NCBI RefSeq assembly: GCF_024199945.1
Contig: NZ_JANADP010000001.1
Coordinates: 6,262,001 to 6,326,000, forward strand
Origin: Bradyrhizobium sp. CCGUVB4N
GTDB lineage: Bacteria; Pseudomonadota; Alphaproteobacteria; Rhizobiales; Xanthobacteraceae
Direction of reading: 5' to 3'
Length of the DNA stretch: 64,000 bases
The notes under the pieces were generated by a model, which was not told the DNA's origin, did no database searches, and saw only the letters and a program-made list of their open reading frames with translations. Shown here piece by piece: positions 34,122 through 43,547 of the stretch. The position numbers were made by a program, and so were the translations under genes. Positions within the stretch are counted from its first letter, which is position 1; every line of letters starts with the position of its first letter.

Positions 34122-36074
34122 ATGATCCCTGTTTCCCTACGCCATTTTCTCTCGAGCGCCCTGCTGCTGGCCGGGCTCCTCACCGTTTTGCCGCTTCCGC
34201 GCGCCGTTGCGCAGGATGCCGGCGCCATGCAGATCACCTGGGAGGTCCGCAACCGCTTCCGCCTGTTCCGCGAGGAGCGCGACTTCCTGCTGCATGTCGA
34301 GAATGCGCGTAACCGCAGCATCCTCGCCGCCGAGCAGTCGCTGGAGCTACAGAGCGAGGGCCGCGGCTGGGCCCGCAACATGGTCAACCGCCTCTGCATC
34401 GATCTCCAGGGCCGGGTCAACCAGCCCTGCACGCGCGACAACGTCAAAGAGAACTACATCACCCCGATCGACCACCCCATCACCGTGCGCCTGACCGGCG
34501 CGGTGCCGGTCGGCGCCACCTGCGCGTGGACGTTCGACGACGGCGACGGACCGCAGACCTCGACCTTCGACTGCGCCGAACCGGTCAATCTGCGGGTCCG
34601 CTATGGCAAGCAGACGGTGGCGAGCGTCGACGTCTCCTCCGGCTCCGATCCGAGCCAGCGCATCCAGACCGAGATCCAGGTCCGCGACATCTTCATCGCC
34701 GGCCTTGGCGACAGCATTGCCTCCGGCGAGGGCAATCCGGACCGGCCGCTGGCGCTGTCGGACGAGGGCTTTTGCTTCCGCTCCTATCTCGGCACCGCCG
34801 GCGGACAGTATTACCGGCCGAGCCGCGCCGGCTTCAAGGGCGGTCGCGCCTGCGAGGCACCGGATACGCTTGCCAATTGGCAGCACTACAGCGCGCTCTG
34901 GCTCAACTCGCCCTGCCACCGCTCGCTCTACAGCTACCAGACCCGCACCGCGCTCGCGCTCGCGGTACGCTACACCCATATCGCCGTCACCTATCTGCCG
35001 CTCGCCTGCACCGGCGCCAGCATCAGCGACGGGCTGCTCGGCTCGCAGCGCGCCCGCGAATGCCCGCCCGGCAAGTCCGGCGTCTGCAACACCAGCGTCA
35101 ATGCCCAGGTTGCGGAGTTGCGCGAGGCGGTCACCGCGGCCAAGAAGCGCCAGCCGGATCGCAATCTCGATCTGGTGCTGCTCTCGATCGGCGCCAACGA
35201 CGTCTACTTCTCCGGCCTCGTCGCCGACGTCATCGTCGATACCGCGACCGAACGCGCGCTGTTTCGCCGCTCCGGCGTGATGGCGAGCGTCGACGATTCA
35301 CGCGATGCGCTCCAGCGCGAGCTGCCGAAGAATTTCGTCAAGCTGCGCGAGGAGCTGAAGCCGCTGCTCGGCGGCGACCTCTCGCACGTGGTCTACGTCT
35401 CCTACGCCAATCCGGCGCTCGCTGATGGCGGCGTGCCCTGCCGCGGCGGCCGCGCCGGCTTCGACGTTCATCCCGCCTTCAATGCCGATCCGCAACGTCT
35501 CGCCCGCGTCTCGACCTTCGTCGACACCGAGTTCCTGCCACAGCTGAAAGGGCTCGCAACCTGCACGCAGGGCGCGCTGTGCCGCGATCCCGAGGCTGAC
35601 CGAATGACCTTCGTCGACACGCATCAGGCTGCGTTCGCAGATCACGGCTTTTGCGCTCATTCCGGCAATGATCCCGAATTCGATCGCACCTGCTTCGCCG
35701 AGAACGGCCAGAGCTTCAATCCGGACATCGTCAGCGCGGCGAGCCAGCCGATGCTGTGCGGCCGGGGCGCCTCGGAATATCGCGCCTATCTGCCGCGCGC
35801 GCGCTGGATCCGCGATGCCAATGACAGCTATTTTGCCGCGATGACCTATCCGCAAGGATTGCCGGCGGCGAGCCAGCCGAACGACATCCACGACGCGACC
35901 TGGGGCGTGCTGTCGGCCGTCTATGGCGGCGCCGTGCATCCGAGCGCCGAAGGCCACGCGGCAATGGCGGACGCCACACTGCCGGCCGCGAGCGCGGTGC
36001 TGGGCCTGGATGCCGTGCCGCCAGGCGTCACGCGCGGACTATTGGCCCCACTCCTGCCGGCCGCTCGGCAATAG
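34122..36074 (+). CDS. Exported SGNH-fold hydrolase
   Basis: 650-residue secreted hydrolase. A Sec signal (SALLLAGLLTVLPLPRAVAQD) is followed by an N-terminal beta domain up to about residue 190, partly PKD-like (TCAWTFDDGDG), then the SGNH domain. Catalytic blocks: GLGDSIASGEGNP (Ser nucleophile), LSIGANDVYFS (block III Asn), and VHPSAEGHAAMAD (His with nearby acidic residue). Several Cys pairs suggest disulfides in the periplasm or outside. SGNH enzymes cleave ester bonds in lipids, glycans or O-acetyl groups; the substrate is unknown. The start at 34122 gives the signal peptide, but the Shine-Dalgarno is weak. Confidence 0.85.
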   Translation: MIPVSLRHFLSSALLLAGLLTVLPLPRAVAQDAGAMQITWEVRNRFRLFREERDFLLHVENARNRSILAAEQSLELQSEGRGWARNMVNRLCIDLQGRVNQPCTRDNVKENYITPIDHPITVRLTGAVPVGATCAWTFDDGDGPQTSTFDCAEPVNLRVRYGKQTVASVDVSSGSDPSQRIQTEIQVRDIFIAGLGDSIASGEGNPDRPLALSDEGFCFRSYLGTAGGQYYRPSRAGFKGGRACEAPDTLANWQHYSALWLNSPCHRSLYSYQTRTALALAVRYTHIAVTYLPLACTGASISDGLLGSQRARECPPGKSGVCNTSVNAQVAELREAVTAAKKRQPDRNLDLVLLSIGANDVYFSGLVADVIVDTATERALFRRSGVMASVDDSRDALQRELPKNFVKLREELKPLLGGDLSHVVYVSYANPALADGGVPCRGGRAGFDVHPAFNADPQRLARVSTFVDTEFLPQLKGLATCTQGALCRDPEADRMTFVDTHQAAFADHGFCAHSGNDPEFDRTCFAENGQSFNPDIVSAASQPMLCGRGASEYRAYLPRARWIRDANDSYFAAMTYPQGLPAASQPNDIHDATWGVLSAVYGGAVHPSAEGHAAMADATLPAASAVLGLDAVPPGVTRGLLAPLLPAARQ

Positions 36075-36198
36075 CGGACTTGGCGGCAACGGAACCATTG
36101 TTGCCGCTCGCTAGAAATTGATGCGCTGCCGTCAATTGAGTCCATTCCATTCAGGGCAGGTTCAGCCGGCCGGCGCATGATGACGCACGCGTCATGGC

Positions 36199-37788
36199 AT
36201 GTGGGCGTCCTCATGCAGTCCGAACCCGTCGGGACCGATCGTGGATAGCAGAAGCGGATGTCGTCGGCTGCACTGGTCGCGCGTTGCGGCGTTCGTGGCG
36301 CTCGCTGCGGGCCTGCAAGCGAACACGACCCGCGCCGACGACCTCAATCCGCACGATCTCGCTCTGCTCGATCGGCTGACCTTTGGCGTCAGCACCGCGA
36401 GTGCCGCGCACATGCACGGCCTTGGTGCCGAACGCTGGCTGCAGGAGCAGTTGCATCCGGCCGGCAATCCGGTTTTGCCCGACGCGGCCAAGGCGCAGAT
36501 CGACGCGATGCCCGACGTCCACAGCTTCCCCTTCGACATTGCGGTTGCCTTCGAGCAGCAATCCAAGAGCGCCAATCAGGTCGCCGATCCCGAGCAGAAG
36601 AAAGCCGCGCAGCAGGTCTTTCAGCAGGCGATGAACGATCGCGCCAAGCAGGCCGCGACCCGTACCATCCTGCGCGCGCTCTATGCGCCCGACCAGCTGC
36701 GCGAGCGCATGGTCTGGTTCTGGTTCAATCATTTCAATGTCCACCAGTACAAATCGAATCTGCGCGTTCTGGTCGGCGACTACGTCGATCACGCCCTTCG
36801 TCCCAACTCGCTCGGCAAGTTTCGCGACCTGCTCGCGGCGACCGTTCGTCATCCCGCGATGCTGCGCTATCTCGACAACGCCGACAACGCGGCAGGCCAT
36901 CTGAACGAGAACTACGCCCGCGAGATCATGGAGCTGCACACCATGGGCGTCGGCTCCGGCTACACGCAGGCCGACGTCGAGGCGCTCGCGAAGATCCTCA
37001 CCGGGGTCGGCATCGACACCAAGCCGGAAGACCCGAAACTCAAGCCGGAATTGCAGTCCCAGCTCGTGCGCGAGGGCGCCTTCGAGTTCAATCCGTCCCG
37101 TCACGACTACAGCGACAAGAGCTTCCTCGGCCACACCATCAAGGGCCGTGGACTTGCCGAGGTCGACGAGGCCATCGACATTCTGGTCCGCCATCCGGCG
37201 ACCGCGAGCCATGTCTCGCGCAAGATCGCGACCTATTTCGTCTCGGACAATCCGCCGGAGACGCTGGTGCAGCGGATGGCGCAGAGCTTCAAATCCACCG
37301 ACGGCGACATTGCGTCGGTCCTCGCAACGATGATCCATTCGAGCGAATTCGAAGCCGCGCTGAAACCCGGCACGCGCTTCAAGGATCCCGTGCAATACGT
37401 GCTGTCTGCCGTCCGCCTCGCCTATGACGACCGGGTCATCCTGAACACGGCGCCGATCCAGGGCTGGATCAACCGCCTCGGCGAGGGCCTGTTCAACCAC
37501 GAGACGCCGGACGGCTACGCGCTGACCTCGGCATCGTGGAACGGCCCTGGACAGATGATGGTGCGCTTCGAGATCGCGCGCCAGATCGGATCGGGCTCGT
37601 CCGGCCTGTTCAAATCAGACGGACCGAACCCGGTCGAGCAGCCCGCGTTCCCGCTGCTCCAGAATGCACTCTACTTCAACGGCCTTCGCAAGACGCTGGG
37701 CCCCGCGACCTTGGCCTCGCTCGACCGGGCGATTTCACCGCAGGACTGGAACACGCTGTTCCTGTCGTCACCGGAATTCATGCACTGA
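36199..37788 (+). CDS. DUF1800 protein
   Basis: About 529 residues, with a possible later GTG start at 36241 (515 residues). Following a likely signal peptide (VAAFVALAAGLQANTTRADD) comes the DUF1800 domain: LLDRLTFGVS, MVWFWFNHFNV, NENYAREIMELHTMGV and GKGL-type SFLGHTIKGRG. DUF1800 genes nearly always pair with DUF1501 genes, as here (15 bases apart). The pair is exported in many bacteria; the enzymatic role is not known. Confidence 0.85.
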   Translation: MWASSCSPNPSGPIVDSRSGCRRLHWSRVAAFVALAAGLQANTTRADDLNPHDLALLDRLTFGVSTASAAHMHGLGAERWLQEQLHPAGNPVLPDAAKAQIDAMPDVHSFPFDIAVAFEQQSKSANQVADPEQKKAAQQVFQQAMNDRAKQAATRTILRALYAPDQLRERMVWFWFNHFNVHQYKSNLRVLVGDYVDHALRPNSLGKFRDLLAATVRHPAMLRYLDNADNAAGHLNENYAREIMELHTMGVGSGYTQADVEALAKILTGVGIDTKPEDPKLKPELQSQLVREGAFEFNPSRHDYSDKSFLGHTIKGRGLAEVDEAIDILVRHPATASHVSRKIATYFVSDNPPETLVQRMAQSFKSTDGDIASVLATMIHSSEFEAALKPGTRFKDPVQYVLSAVRLAYDDRVILNTAPIQGWINRLGEGLFNHETPDGYALTSASWNGPGQMMVRFEIARQIGSGSSGLFKSDGPNPVEQPAFPLLQNALYFNGLRKTLGPATLASLDRAISPQDWNTLFLSSPEFMH

Positions 37789-37803
37789 GCTACGGAGATC
37801 ACC

Positions 37804-38997
37804 ATGAACCGTCGCGAGCTGATCAAGACGTTTGCCGCACTCGCGCCGCTCACGGTGGCAGGCCGCGTCTGGGCCGCGCCGGCAACCGATGCCCGTATGC
37901 TCGTGGTGTTCCTGCGCGGCGCCTATGACGCAGCGAATGTCGTGGTGCCGGTCTTCAGCGAATTCTATCGGGCATCGCGACCGACACTCGCCATTGCCAA
38001 GCCCGATGTCGGCAATCCCAACGCCGCGCTTTCGCTCGACGCCGATTGGGGACTGCATCCGGCCCTGCGCGACAGCATCTATCCGCTCTGGGCCAAACGC
38101 GAGATCGCCTTCATTCCCTTCGCCGGCACCAGCGACGACCTGACCCGGAGCCATTTCGAGACCCAGGACACGATCGAGCTCGGCCAGTCGGCCTCCGGCT
38201 CGCGCGACTATCGTTCGGGCTTCATGAGCCGGCTCGCCACCGAGCTGACGCGGGTCAAGCCGATCGCGTTCACCGACCAGCTCCCGCTGATCTTCCGCGG
38301 CAAATCGCAGGTGCCGAACACCGGCATCAACAACGTCGCCAAACCCGGCGTCGACGACCGTCAGGCCGATCTGATCAAGAAGATGTATGCCCAGTCCAAC
38401 CTGGCATCCTCGGTGTCGGAAGGCTTTCGCGTGCGCGACGACGTCTACCGCTCGGTCTCCGAGGAGATGAATGCCGCCAATCGCGGCGCCGTCTCGCCGC
38501 GCGGCTTCGAATTGTCGGCCCGCCGTATCGGCCGATTGATGCGCGAGCAGTTCAACCTCGGCTTCGTCGACGTCGGCGGCTGGGACACCCATGTCAACCA
38601 GGGTGCCGCCAACGGCTATCTCGCCGACCGGCTCGGCGAGCTCGGACGCGCGCTCGTCGGCTTCTCCGAGGAAGTCGGGCCGGCCGCGTGGCGCGATACG
38701 GTGGTGGTCGTGATCTCGGAATTCGGCCGCACCTTCCGCGAGAACGGCGACCGCGGCACCGATCACGGCCATGGCAGCGTCTATTGGGTGCTCGGCGGCG
38801 GCATCAATGGCGGCCGCACTCTCGGCGAGCAGGTCAAGGTCGAACAGCCGCATCTGTTCCAGAACCGCGACTATCCCGTGCTGACCGATTATCGCGCGCT
38901 GTTTGCCGATCTGTTCGGCCACGTCTTCGGCCTCGGCAACGAGAGCCTTCAGCGCATCTTCACCGGCGTGCACCCGACGAACCTGGCATTAGTTTGA
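37804..38997 (+). CDS. DUF1501 protein, Tat-exported
   Basis: 397 residues. The N-terminus MNRRELIKTFAALAPLTVAG ends at VWAAP and is a twin-arginine-type signal. The body, of the alkaline-phosphatase-like DUF1501 family, shows VVFLRGAYDAANVVVPV, GFVDVGGWDTHVNQG, VVVISEFGRTFREN and TDHGHGSVYWVLGGG, with metal-ligand-like Asp and His residues. Sits 15 bases after DUF1800, sharing its promoter. Partner function unknown. Confidence 0.88.
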   Translation: MNRRELIKTFAALAPLTVAGRVWAAPATDARMLVVFLRGAYDAANVVVPVFSEFYRASRPTLAIAKPDVGNPNAALSLDADWGLHPALRDSIYPLWAKREIAFIPFAGTSDDLTRSHFETQDTIELGQSASGSRDYRSGFMSRLATELTRVKPIAFTDQLPLIFRGKSQVPNTGINNVAKPGVDDRQADLIKKMYAQSNLASSVSEGFRVRDDVYRSVSEEMNAANRGAVSPRGFELSARRIGRLMREQFNLGFVDVGGWDTHVNQGAANGYLADRLGELGRALVGFSEEVGPAAWRDTVVVVISEFGRTFRENGDRGTDHGHGSVYWVLGGGINGGRTLGEQVKVEQPHLFQNRDYPVLTDYRALFADLFGHVFGLGNESLQRIFTGVHPTNLALV

Positions 38998-39198
38998 GTT
39001 GACGATCGCGCGCACAGAAAAATTTTCGCGCGCCACGTAGTCGCGACGTCATCCAACGGTCATCGCCGTTACCTAGTTTTCCCAACGCTACAATTTGACG
39101 CAGGTGTTGACGCACGTGGCGGGAGCGCAGGCTCACCGCTGCGCGTGGTCGTTCGCCTGCACGTCAATCCGCAACAGACATCATTGGGGAGCTCCATC

Positions 39199-40797
39199 AT
39201 GACGATCGAAAAGCGGCCGCGCGCGGCCGTCGCAATCGCTTTTGCCTCGACTCTTGGTCTTTCGCTGCTCGCCCATTCGTTCGCGCGCGCGGACGATAAG
39301 GACAAGGGCGACGTCAAGCATGTGCTGCTGATCAGCGTCGACGGCATGCATGAGGTCGATCTGCAGCGCTATGTCGGCTCTCACCCTTCGTCGAGCTTGG
39401 CCAGGCTGCTCGCGCATGGCGTCCATTTCGCCGATGCGCACACCTCTCGCCCCTCGGACTCCTTCCCTGGTCTCCTTGCATTCATGACCGGAGGGACGCC
39501 GAAAACCCACGGCGTGTTCTATGACGATTCCTACGACCGCACGCTGTTCGCGCCCGGCAGCAACTGCCAGGGCAGCCCCGGAACCGAGACGCTGTTCGAT
39601 GAATCGATCGACTACGACTTGACCAAGCTCGACGGCGGCGGCCCTGCCGGCTCCAGTCATATCGATCCGACGCATCTGCCGATGCGCCTGACGAACGGCA
39701 AATGCGAACCGGTCTATCCGCATCAGTTCCAAAGGCTCAACACCATCATGGAAGTGATCCACGAGGCGGGTCGGCGCACGGCCTGGTCGGACAAGCATCC
39801 CGCTTACGAGATCATCAGCGGTCCGTCCGGCAAGGGCCTCGACGAGCTCTATGCGCCCGAGATCAACTCGACCTCGGTGCCGGGTCAACCCGGCGCGGAC
39901 TGGACCACCGACCCGAGCTTCACGCGCACCTATGACCAGCTCAAGGTCACGGCCGTGCTCAACTGGATCAAGGGCTTTGATCACACCGGCAAGGCCAAGA
40001 CCGGCGTTCCCGCAATCTTCGGCATGAACTTCCAGGCTGTCAGCGTCGGCCAGAAAGTGACCGCCGACGGATATCTAGACGCCGCGGCAACGCCGAGCCC
40101 GCAACTCCAGGCCTCGCTCGACTTCGTCGACGCCTCGCTTGGTCAGATGCTCGATGCGCTGGCGGACCAGCACCTCGCGCGCGATACGCTGGTCATCGTC
40201 GGCGCCAAGCACGGCCAGTCGCCGATCGACGTCAACAAGCTGCACATGCTGACCGGCAGCACCAATCCGAAGCTGGGCGGCGGCGCGCGCGCCGACGTGA
40301 CCGATCCGGCCGATTTGTTGACCAATGGGGGCGTCACGCTGGCCCAGGAAACCGCCGACGACGTTGCGCTGATCTGGCTGAAGAACCAGGCTGATGCCGA
40401 GAAGGCTGTCGCAATCCTCGAAGCCGACCGCAAAGGCAGCAACAAGGCTCACATCGAGAAAATCTATGCCGGTGAGGATTTGGTCGATCGGTTCGGCGAT
40501 CCGGCCGGCGGCCGTACGCCTGACATCATCATCCAGCCGATCGCCGGCACGATCTACAGCAAGAGCAAGGCCAAGATCGCCGAACATGGCGGCTTCGCCG
40601 AGGACGACACGCATGTCCTGCTCGTCGTCTCCAATCCAAAGCTCGCGCCCACACTCGTTCGCGAGCGCGTCGCGAACAGGCAGGTGGCGCCCACCATCCT
40701 GAAAGCGCTCGGCCTCGAGCCGGACGATCTCGAGGCGGTGCGCGGCGAGGACCATACGCGCCTGCTGCCGGGCGTGCGGCTGCGCGACCGGGACTGA
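39199..40797 (+). CDS. Exported alkaline-phosphatase-superfamily phosphodiesterase-like protein
   Basis: 532 residues with a signal peptide (AVAIAFASTLGLSLLAHSFA, cut near ARADD). Superfamily pattern: LLISVDGMHEVDL (first metal Asp), RPSDSFPGLLAFMTGG (nucleophile region, Ser in place of the usual Thr) and TPDIIIQP. In the usual DHG motif the Asp is replaced: VIVGAKHGQSP has Lys before His-Gly. A later AEHGGFAEDDTHVLLVV supplies the last His. The altered metal site may mean changed chemistry or loss of activity. GGGGAG before the ATG at 39199 decides the start. Confidence 0.75.
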   Translation: MTIEKRPRAAVAIAFASTLGLSLLAHSFARADDKDKGDVKHVLLISVDGMHEVDLQRYVGSHPSSSLARLLAHGVHFADAHTSRPSDSFPGLLAFMTGGTPKTHGVFYDDSYDRTLFAPGSNCQGSPGTETLFDESIDYDLTKLDGGGPAGSSHIDPTHLPMRLTNGKCEPVYPHQFQRLNTIMEVIHEAGRRTAWSDKHPAYEIISGPSGKGLDELYAPEINSTSVPGQPGADWTTDPSFTRTYDQLKVTAVLNWIKGFDHTGKAKTGVPAIFGMNFQAVSVGQKVTADGYLDAAATPSPQLQASLDFVDASLGQMLDALADQHLARDTLVIVGAKHGQSPIDVNKLHMLTGSTNPKLGGGARADVTDPADLLTNGGVTLAQETADDVALIWLKNQADAEKAVAILEADRKGSNKAHIEKIYAGEDLVDRFGDPAGGRTPDIIIQPIAGTIYSKSKAKIAEHGGFAEDDTHVLLVVSNPKLAPTLVRERVANRQVAPTILKALGLEPDDLEAVRGEDHTRLLPGVRLRDRD

Positions 40798-40811
40798 CCT
40801 TTCAAAGAAGC

Positions 40812-40895
40812 GCGGGAGGACGACAATCCTCCCGCCGCATTCACATCGTCGCCCGCCCTTGTGCGCAATGGCGCACTGAAACGGGCGACGCTTTT
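40812..40895 (+). terminator. Double hairpin terminator after the phosphodiesterase-like gene
   Basis: First hairpin GCGGGAGGA / TCCTCCCGC (40812-40835) has no T run. The second has arms CGTCGCCCG (40847-40855) and CGGGCGACG (40882-40890) enclosing an inner GTGCGC / GCGCAC stem (40861-40876) and is followed by CTTTTT. Confidence 0.8.
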
Positions 40896-41045
40896 TCTCC
40901 TGGCGCTCACACTCCGTTCCGGCCCCTGCCGTTCCATCAATTCAAAAACGGCATCAATCGATACTCCCTTGAACTTGGACACTTTCCCGCGTGCGCCTCT
41001 AGGAGTCGCACCGAGGAAACATTTCAAGTTCTAAGGAGGCGCCAG

Positions 41046-42386
41046 ATGAGCGCAGTGGTGTCCGCAACGGACGTGAGGAGGTCTCGCGTCAGGCTGTTCA
41101 TCGTGACCATGCTGTTCCTGGTTACGACGGTGAATTACGCCGACCGCGCCACGCTCTCGATCGCGGGCGCCGCGCTCTCCAAGGAACTCCATCTCGATCC
41201 CGTCGCCATGGGCTGGATCTTCTCGGCCTTCGGCTGGTCCTATGTGGCCGCGCAGGTGCCGGGCGGCTGGCTGCTCGACCGCTACGGCTCGCGCCTCGTC
41301 TATGCCTTCAGCATCATCATCTGGTCGCTGTTCACGATGATGCAGGGCTGGGTCGGCTTCTTCAGCGCCGGCACTGCCGTCGCCGTGCTGTTCGCGCTGC
41401 GGCTCCTGGTCGGCGTTGCGGAAGCACCGTCCTTCCCCGCCAATGCCCGCATCGTCGCGGCTTGGTTTCCCGGAAATGAGCGCGGCACCGCATCGGCCTT
41501 CTTCAATTCCGGGCAATATTTCGCCACCGTGATCTTCGCACCGCTGATGGGCTGGATCGCCCATGATTACGGCTGGCGCTACGTGTTCTTCGTCATGGGC
41601 GGGCTCGGCGTCATCATGGGCCTCGTCTGGGTCAAGACCGTTTACGGGCCGAAGGAGCATCCCGGCGTCAACGAGGCCGAGTTCGACTACATCAAGGACG
41701 GCGGCGCGCTGGTCGATCTCGACGCACCCAAGGACGAGCGCGCGCCGGACTCCGGTCCGAAATGGGACCATATCCGCCAGCTGCTCTCCAACCGCATGAT
41801 GCTCGGCGTCTATCTCGGCCAGTACTGCATCAACACGCTCACCTATTTCTTCCTGACCTGGTTCCCGGTCTACCTCGTCAAGGAGCGTGGCCTGTCGATC
41901 CTGCAAGCCGGCTTCGTCGCGACGCTGCCCGCCCTGTGCGGCTTCATCGGCGGCGTGCTCGGCGGCGTCATCTCCGACGCCATCCTGCGCAAGACCGGTT
42001 CGCTGACCATGGCGCGCAAGATCCCGATCGTCGGCGGCATGCTGCTGTCGATGTCGATCATCGCCTGCAACTATGTCGACGGCCAGGCGCTGGTGGTCGG
42101 CTTCATGGCGCTCGCCTTCTTCGGCAAGGGCATCGGCGCGCTCGGCTGGGCGGTCGTCTCCGACACCTCGCCCAAGGAAGCCGGCGGCGTCTCCGGCGGC
42201 CTGTTCAACTCCTTCGGCAACCTCTCCTCGATCACCACGCCCATCGTGATCGGCTACATCGTGGCCGCGACCGGCTCCTTCAACGGTGCCCTGGTGTTCG
42301 TCGGCATCAACGCGCTGGTGGCCGCGGTCGCCTACCTCGTCGTGGTCGGCAAGATCGAGCGGGTGGTGCTCAAACGTTCCTCCTGA
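41046..42386 (+). CDS. MFS sugar-diacid (glucarate/galactarate) transporter
   Basis: 446-residue inner-membrane proton symporter of the anion:cation symporter family, 12 helices. It starts near FLVTTVNYADRATLSIAGAA, a family hallmark of GudP/GarP/ExuT permeases, followed by GWLLDRYGSRLVY (motif A) and PSFPANARIVAAWFP. Probable role: uptake of D-glucarate or galactarate for the downstream enzymes, inferred from the cluster. It ends in a terminator, so it can be expressed separately from the LysR gene. Confidence 0.85.
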   Translation: MSAVVSATDVRRSRVRLFIVTMLFLVTTVNYADRATLSIAGAALSKELHLDPVAMGWIFSAFGWSYVAAQVPGGWLLDRYGSRLVYAFSIIIWSLFTMMQGWVGFFSAGTAVAVLFALRLLVGVAEAPSFPANARIVAAWFPGNERGTASAFFNSGQYFATVIFAPLMGWIAHDYGWRYVFFVMGGLGVIMGLVWVKTVYGPKEHPGVNEAEFDYIKDGGALVDLDAPKDERAPDSGPKWDHIRQLLSNRMMLGVYLGQYCINTLTYFFLTWFPVYLVKERGLSILQAGFVATLPALCGFIGGVLGGVISDAILRKTGSLTMARKIPIVGGMLLSMSIIACNYVDGQALVVGFMALAFFGKGIGALGWAVVSDTSPKEAGGVSGGLFNSFGNLSSITTPIVIGYIVAATGSFNGALVFVGINALVAAVAYLVVVGKIERVVLKRSS

Positions 42387-42389
42387 GCG

Positions 42390-42453
42390 CTCCGAGTGAT
42401 CGGAGCGGGACAGGCAACTCAACGGCGGCCCTCAAAAGCCGCCGTCTTTGTTT
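42390..42453 (+). terminator. Terminator after the MFS permease
   Basis: Hairpin GCTCCGA / TCGGAGC (42390-42407), then a second stem ACGGCGGC / GCCGCCGT (42422-42429 with 42438-42445) followed by CTTTGTTTT. Confidence 0.85.
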
Positions 42454-42487
42454 TGGGGATGATCGATGCTAGAAGTGCCGGGGAAAC

Positions 42488-42505
42488 GCCTTATTCATCT
42501 AAGGC
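42488..42505. promoter_or_regulatory. Palindrome just upstream of the LysR gene
   Basis: GCCTTA-TTCATC-TAAGGC, a perfect 6+6 inverted repeat eight bases before the LysR start. It may be an operator or a leader hairpin that affects translation of the regulator. Confidence 0.35.
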
Positions 42506-42513
42506 ATGTATCG

Positions 42514-43419
42514 ATGTTCGACCTCAACCAGCTCCGCTGTTTCGTCACGGTGGCGGAGGAACTGCACTTCGGCCGCGCCGCCGCGCGGCTGAACATGACC
42601 CAGCCGCCGCTGTCCCGGCAGATCCAGGTGCTGGAGCACATCATCGACGCACCGCTGCTGGAGCGCACCAGCCGCTCGGTGCGCCTGACGCCGGCCGGGC
42701 GCAGCTTCCTGCCCGAGGCCCGTCGCATCCTGAAGCTCGCGGAGAGCGCCTCGCAGGTCGCCCGCCGCATCGCGCTCGGCAAGACCGGCTCGCTGAAGAT
42801 CGGCTTTACGGCCGCAGCCGCCTACGGCTTCCTGCCCGAGCTGGTCGCGGCCTGCCGCGCCAAGCTCCCGGAGGTCGATTTCTCGCTGAAGGAGATGGTC
42901 TCGGGCGATCAGTTCGAGGCGCTGACCTCGGGCCAGATCGATGCCGGCCTGCTGCGGCCGCCGATCGCGCGGCCCGAGCTGACCAGCCGCCGCGTCGTCG
43001 CCGAGCCCCTGCTCGCCGCGATCCCGAAAAAGCATCCGCTGGCCAATGCCGACAGCATCACCATCAAGGATTTCGACGACCAGCCCTTCGTGATGTATTC
43101 GCCCTATGAGAGCCGCTACTTCCACGACCTCCTGGTGGCGCTGTTCACCCGCGCCGACATCCTGCCGCGCTACGTCCAGCACCTGAGCCAGATCCACTCA
43201 ATCCTGGCGATGGTGCGCGCCGGCCTTGGCCTCGCCATCGTGCCGGCTGCGGCCGCGGGCCTGAAAATCTCCGACGTTCGGCTGCGCCCCCTGAAGCTGC
43301 GCAACCGTGTTCCGGTCGAGCTCTTCATGGTCTGGCGCCGCGACGACGAGAATCCGCTGCTGTCCGCGCTGGTCAAAATCGCCAGCGAACTATCTTCCGC
43401 CGAGGTGTTGGAAGATTGA
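42514..43419 (+). CDS. LysR-type regulator of the diacid cluster
   Basis: 301 residues. N-terminal winged helix MFDLNQLRCFVTVAEELHFG with RAAARLNMTQPPLSRQIQVLE is the classical LysR DNA-binding domain; the substrate-binding domain follows (about 90-295), with GFTAAAAYGFLPELV as its start. The start at 42514 gives the LysR consensus N-terminus; an upstream ATG at 42466 is out of family. It lies between the permease and the catabolic genes on the same strand and most likely senses glucarate or galactarate. Confidence 0.9.
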   Translation: MFDLNQLRCFVTVAEELHFGRAAARLNMTQPPLSRQIQVLEHIIDAPLLERTSRSVRLTPAGRSFLPEARRILKLAESASQVARRIALGKTGSLKIGFTAAAAYGFLPELVAACRAKLPEVDFSLKEMVSGDQFEALTSGQIDAGLLRPPIARPELTSRRVVAEPLLAAIPKKHPLANADSITIKDFDDQPFVMYSPYESRYFHDLLVALFTRADILPRYVQHLSQIHSILAMVRAGLGLAIVPAAAAGLKISDVRLRPLKLRNRVPVELFMVWRRDDENPLLSALVKIASELSSAEVLED

Positions 43420-43547
43420 TGCTCAATTCGCATCGGTCGATATAGGCTTTGGCTTGGACGCGCATCGAACGGTTGCCTAAACAGCAGCCCATGGACGCGC
43501 GCCTCAGGTTGCGTCCCCGATAAACACGAGAGCAGGGAGCAGCGCCC

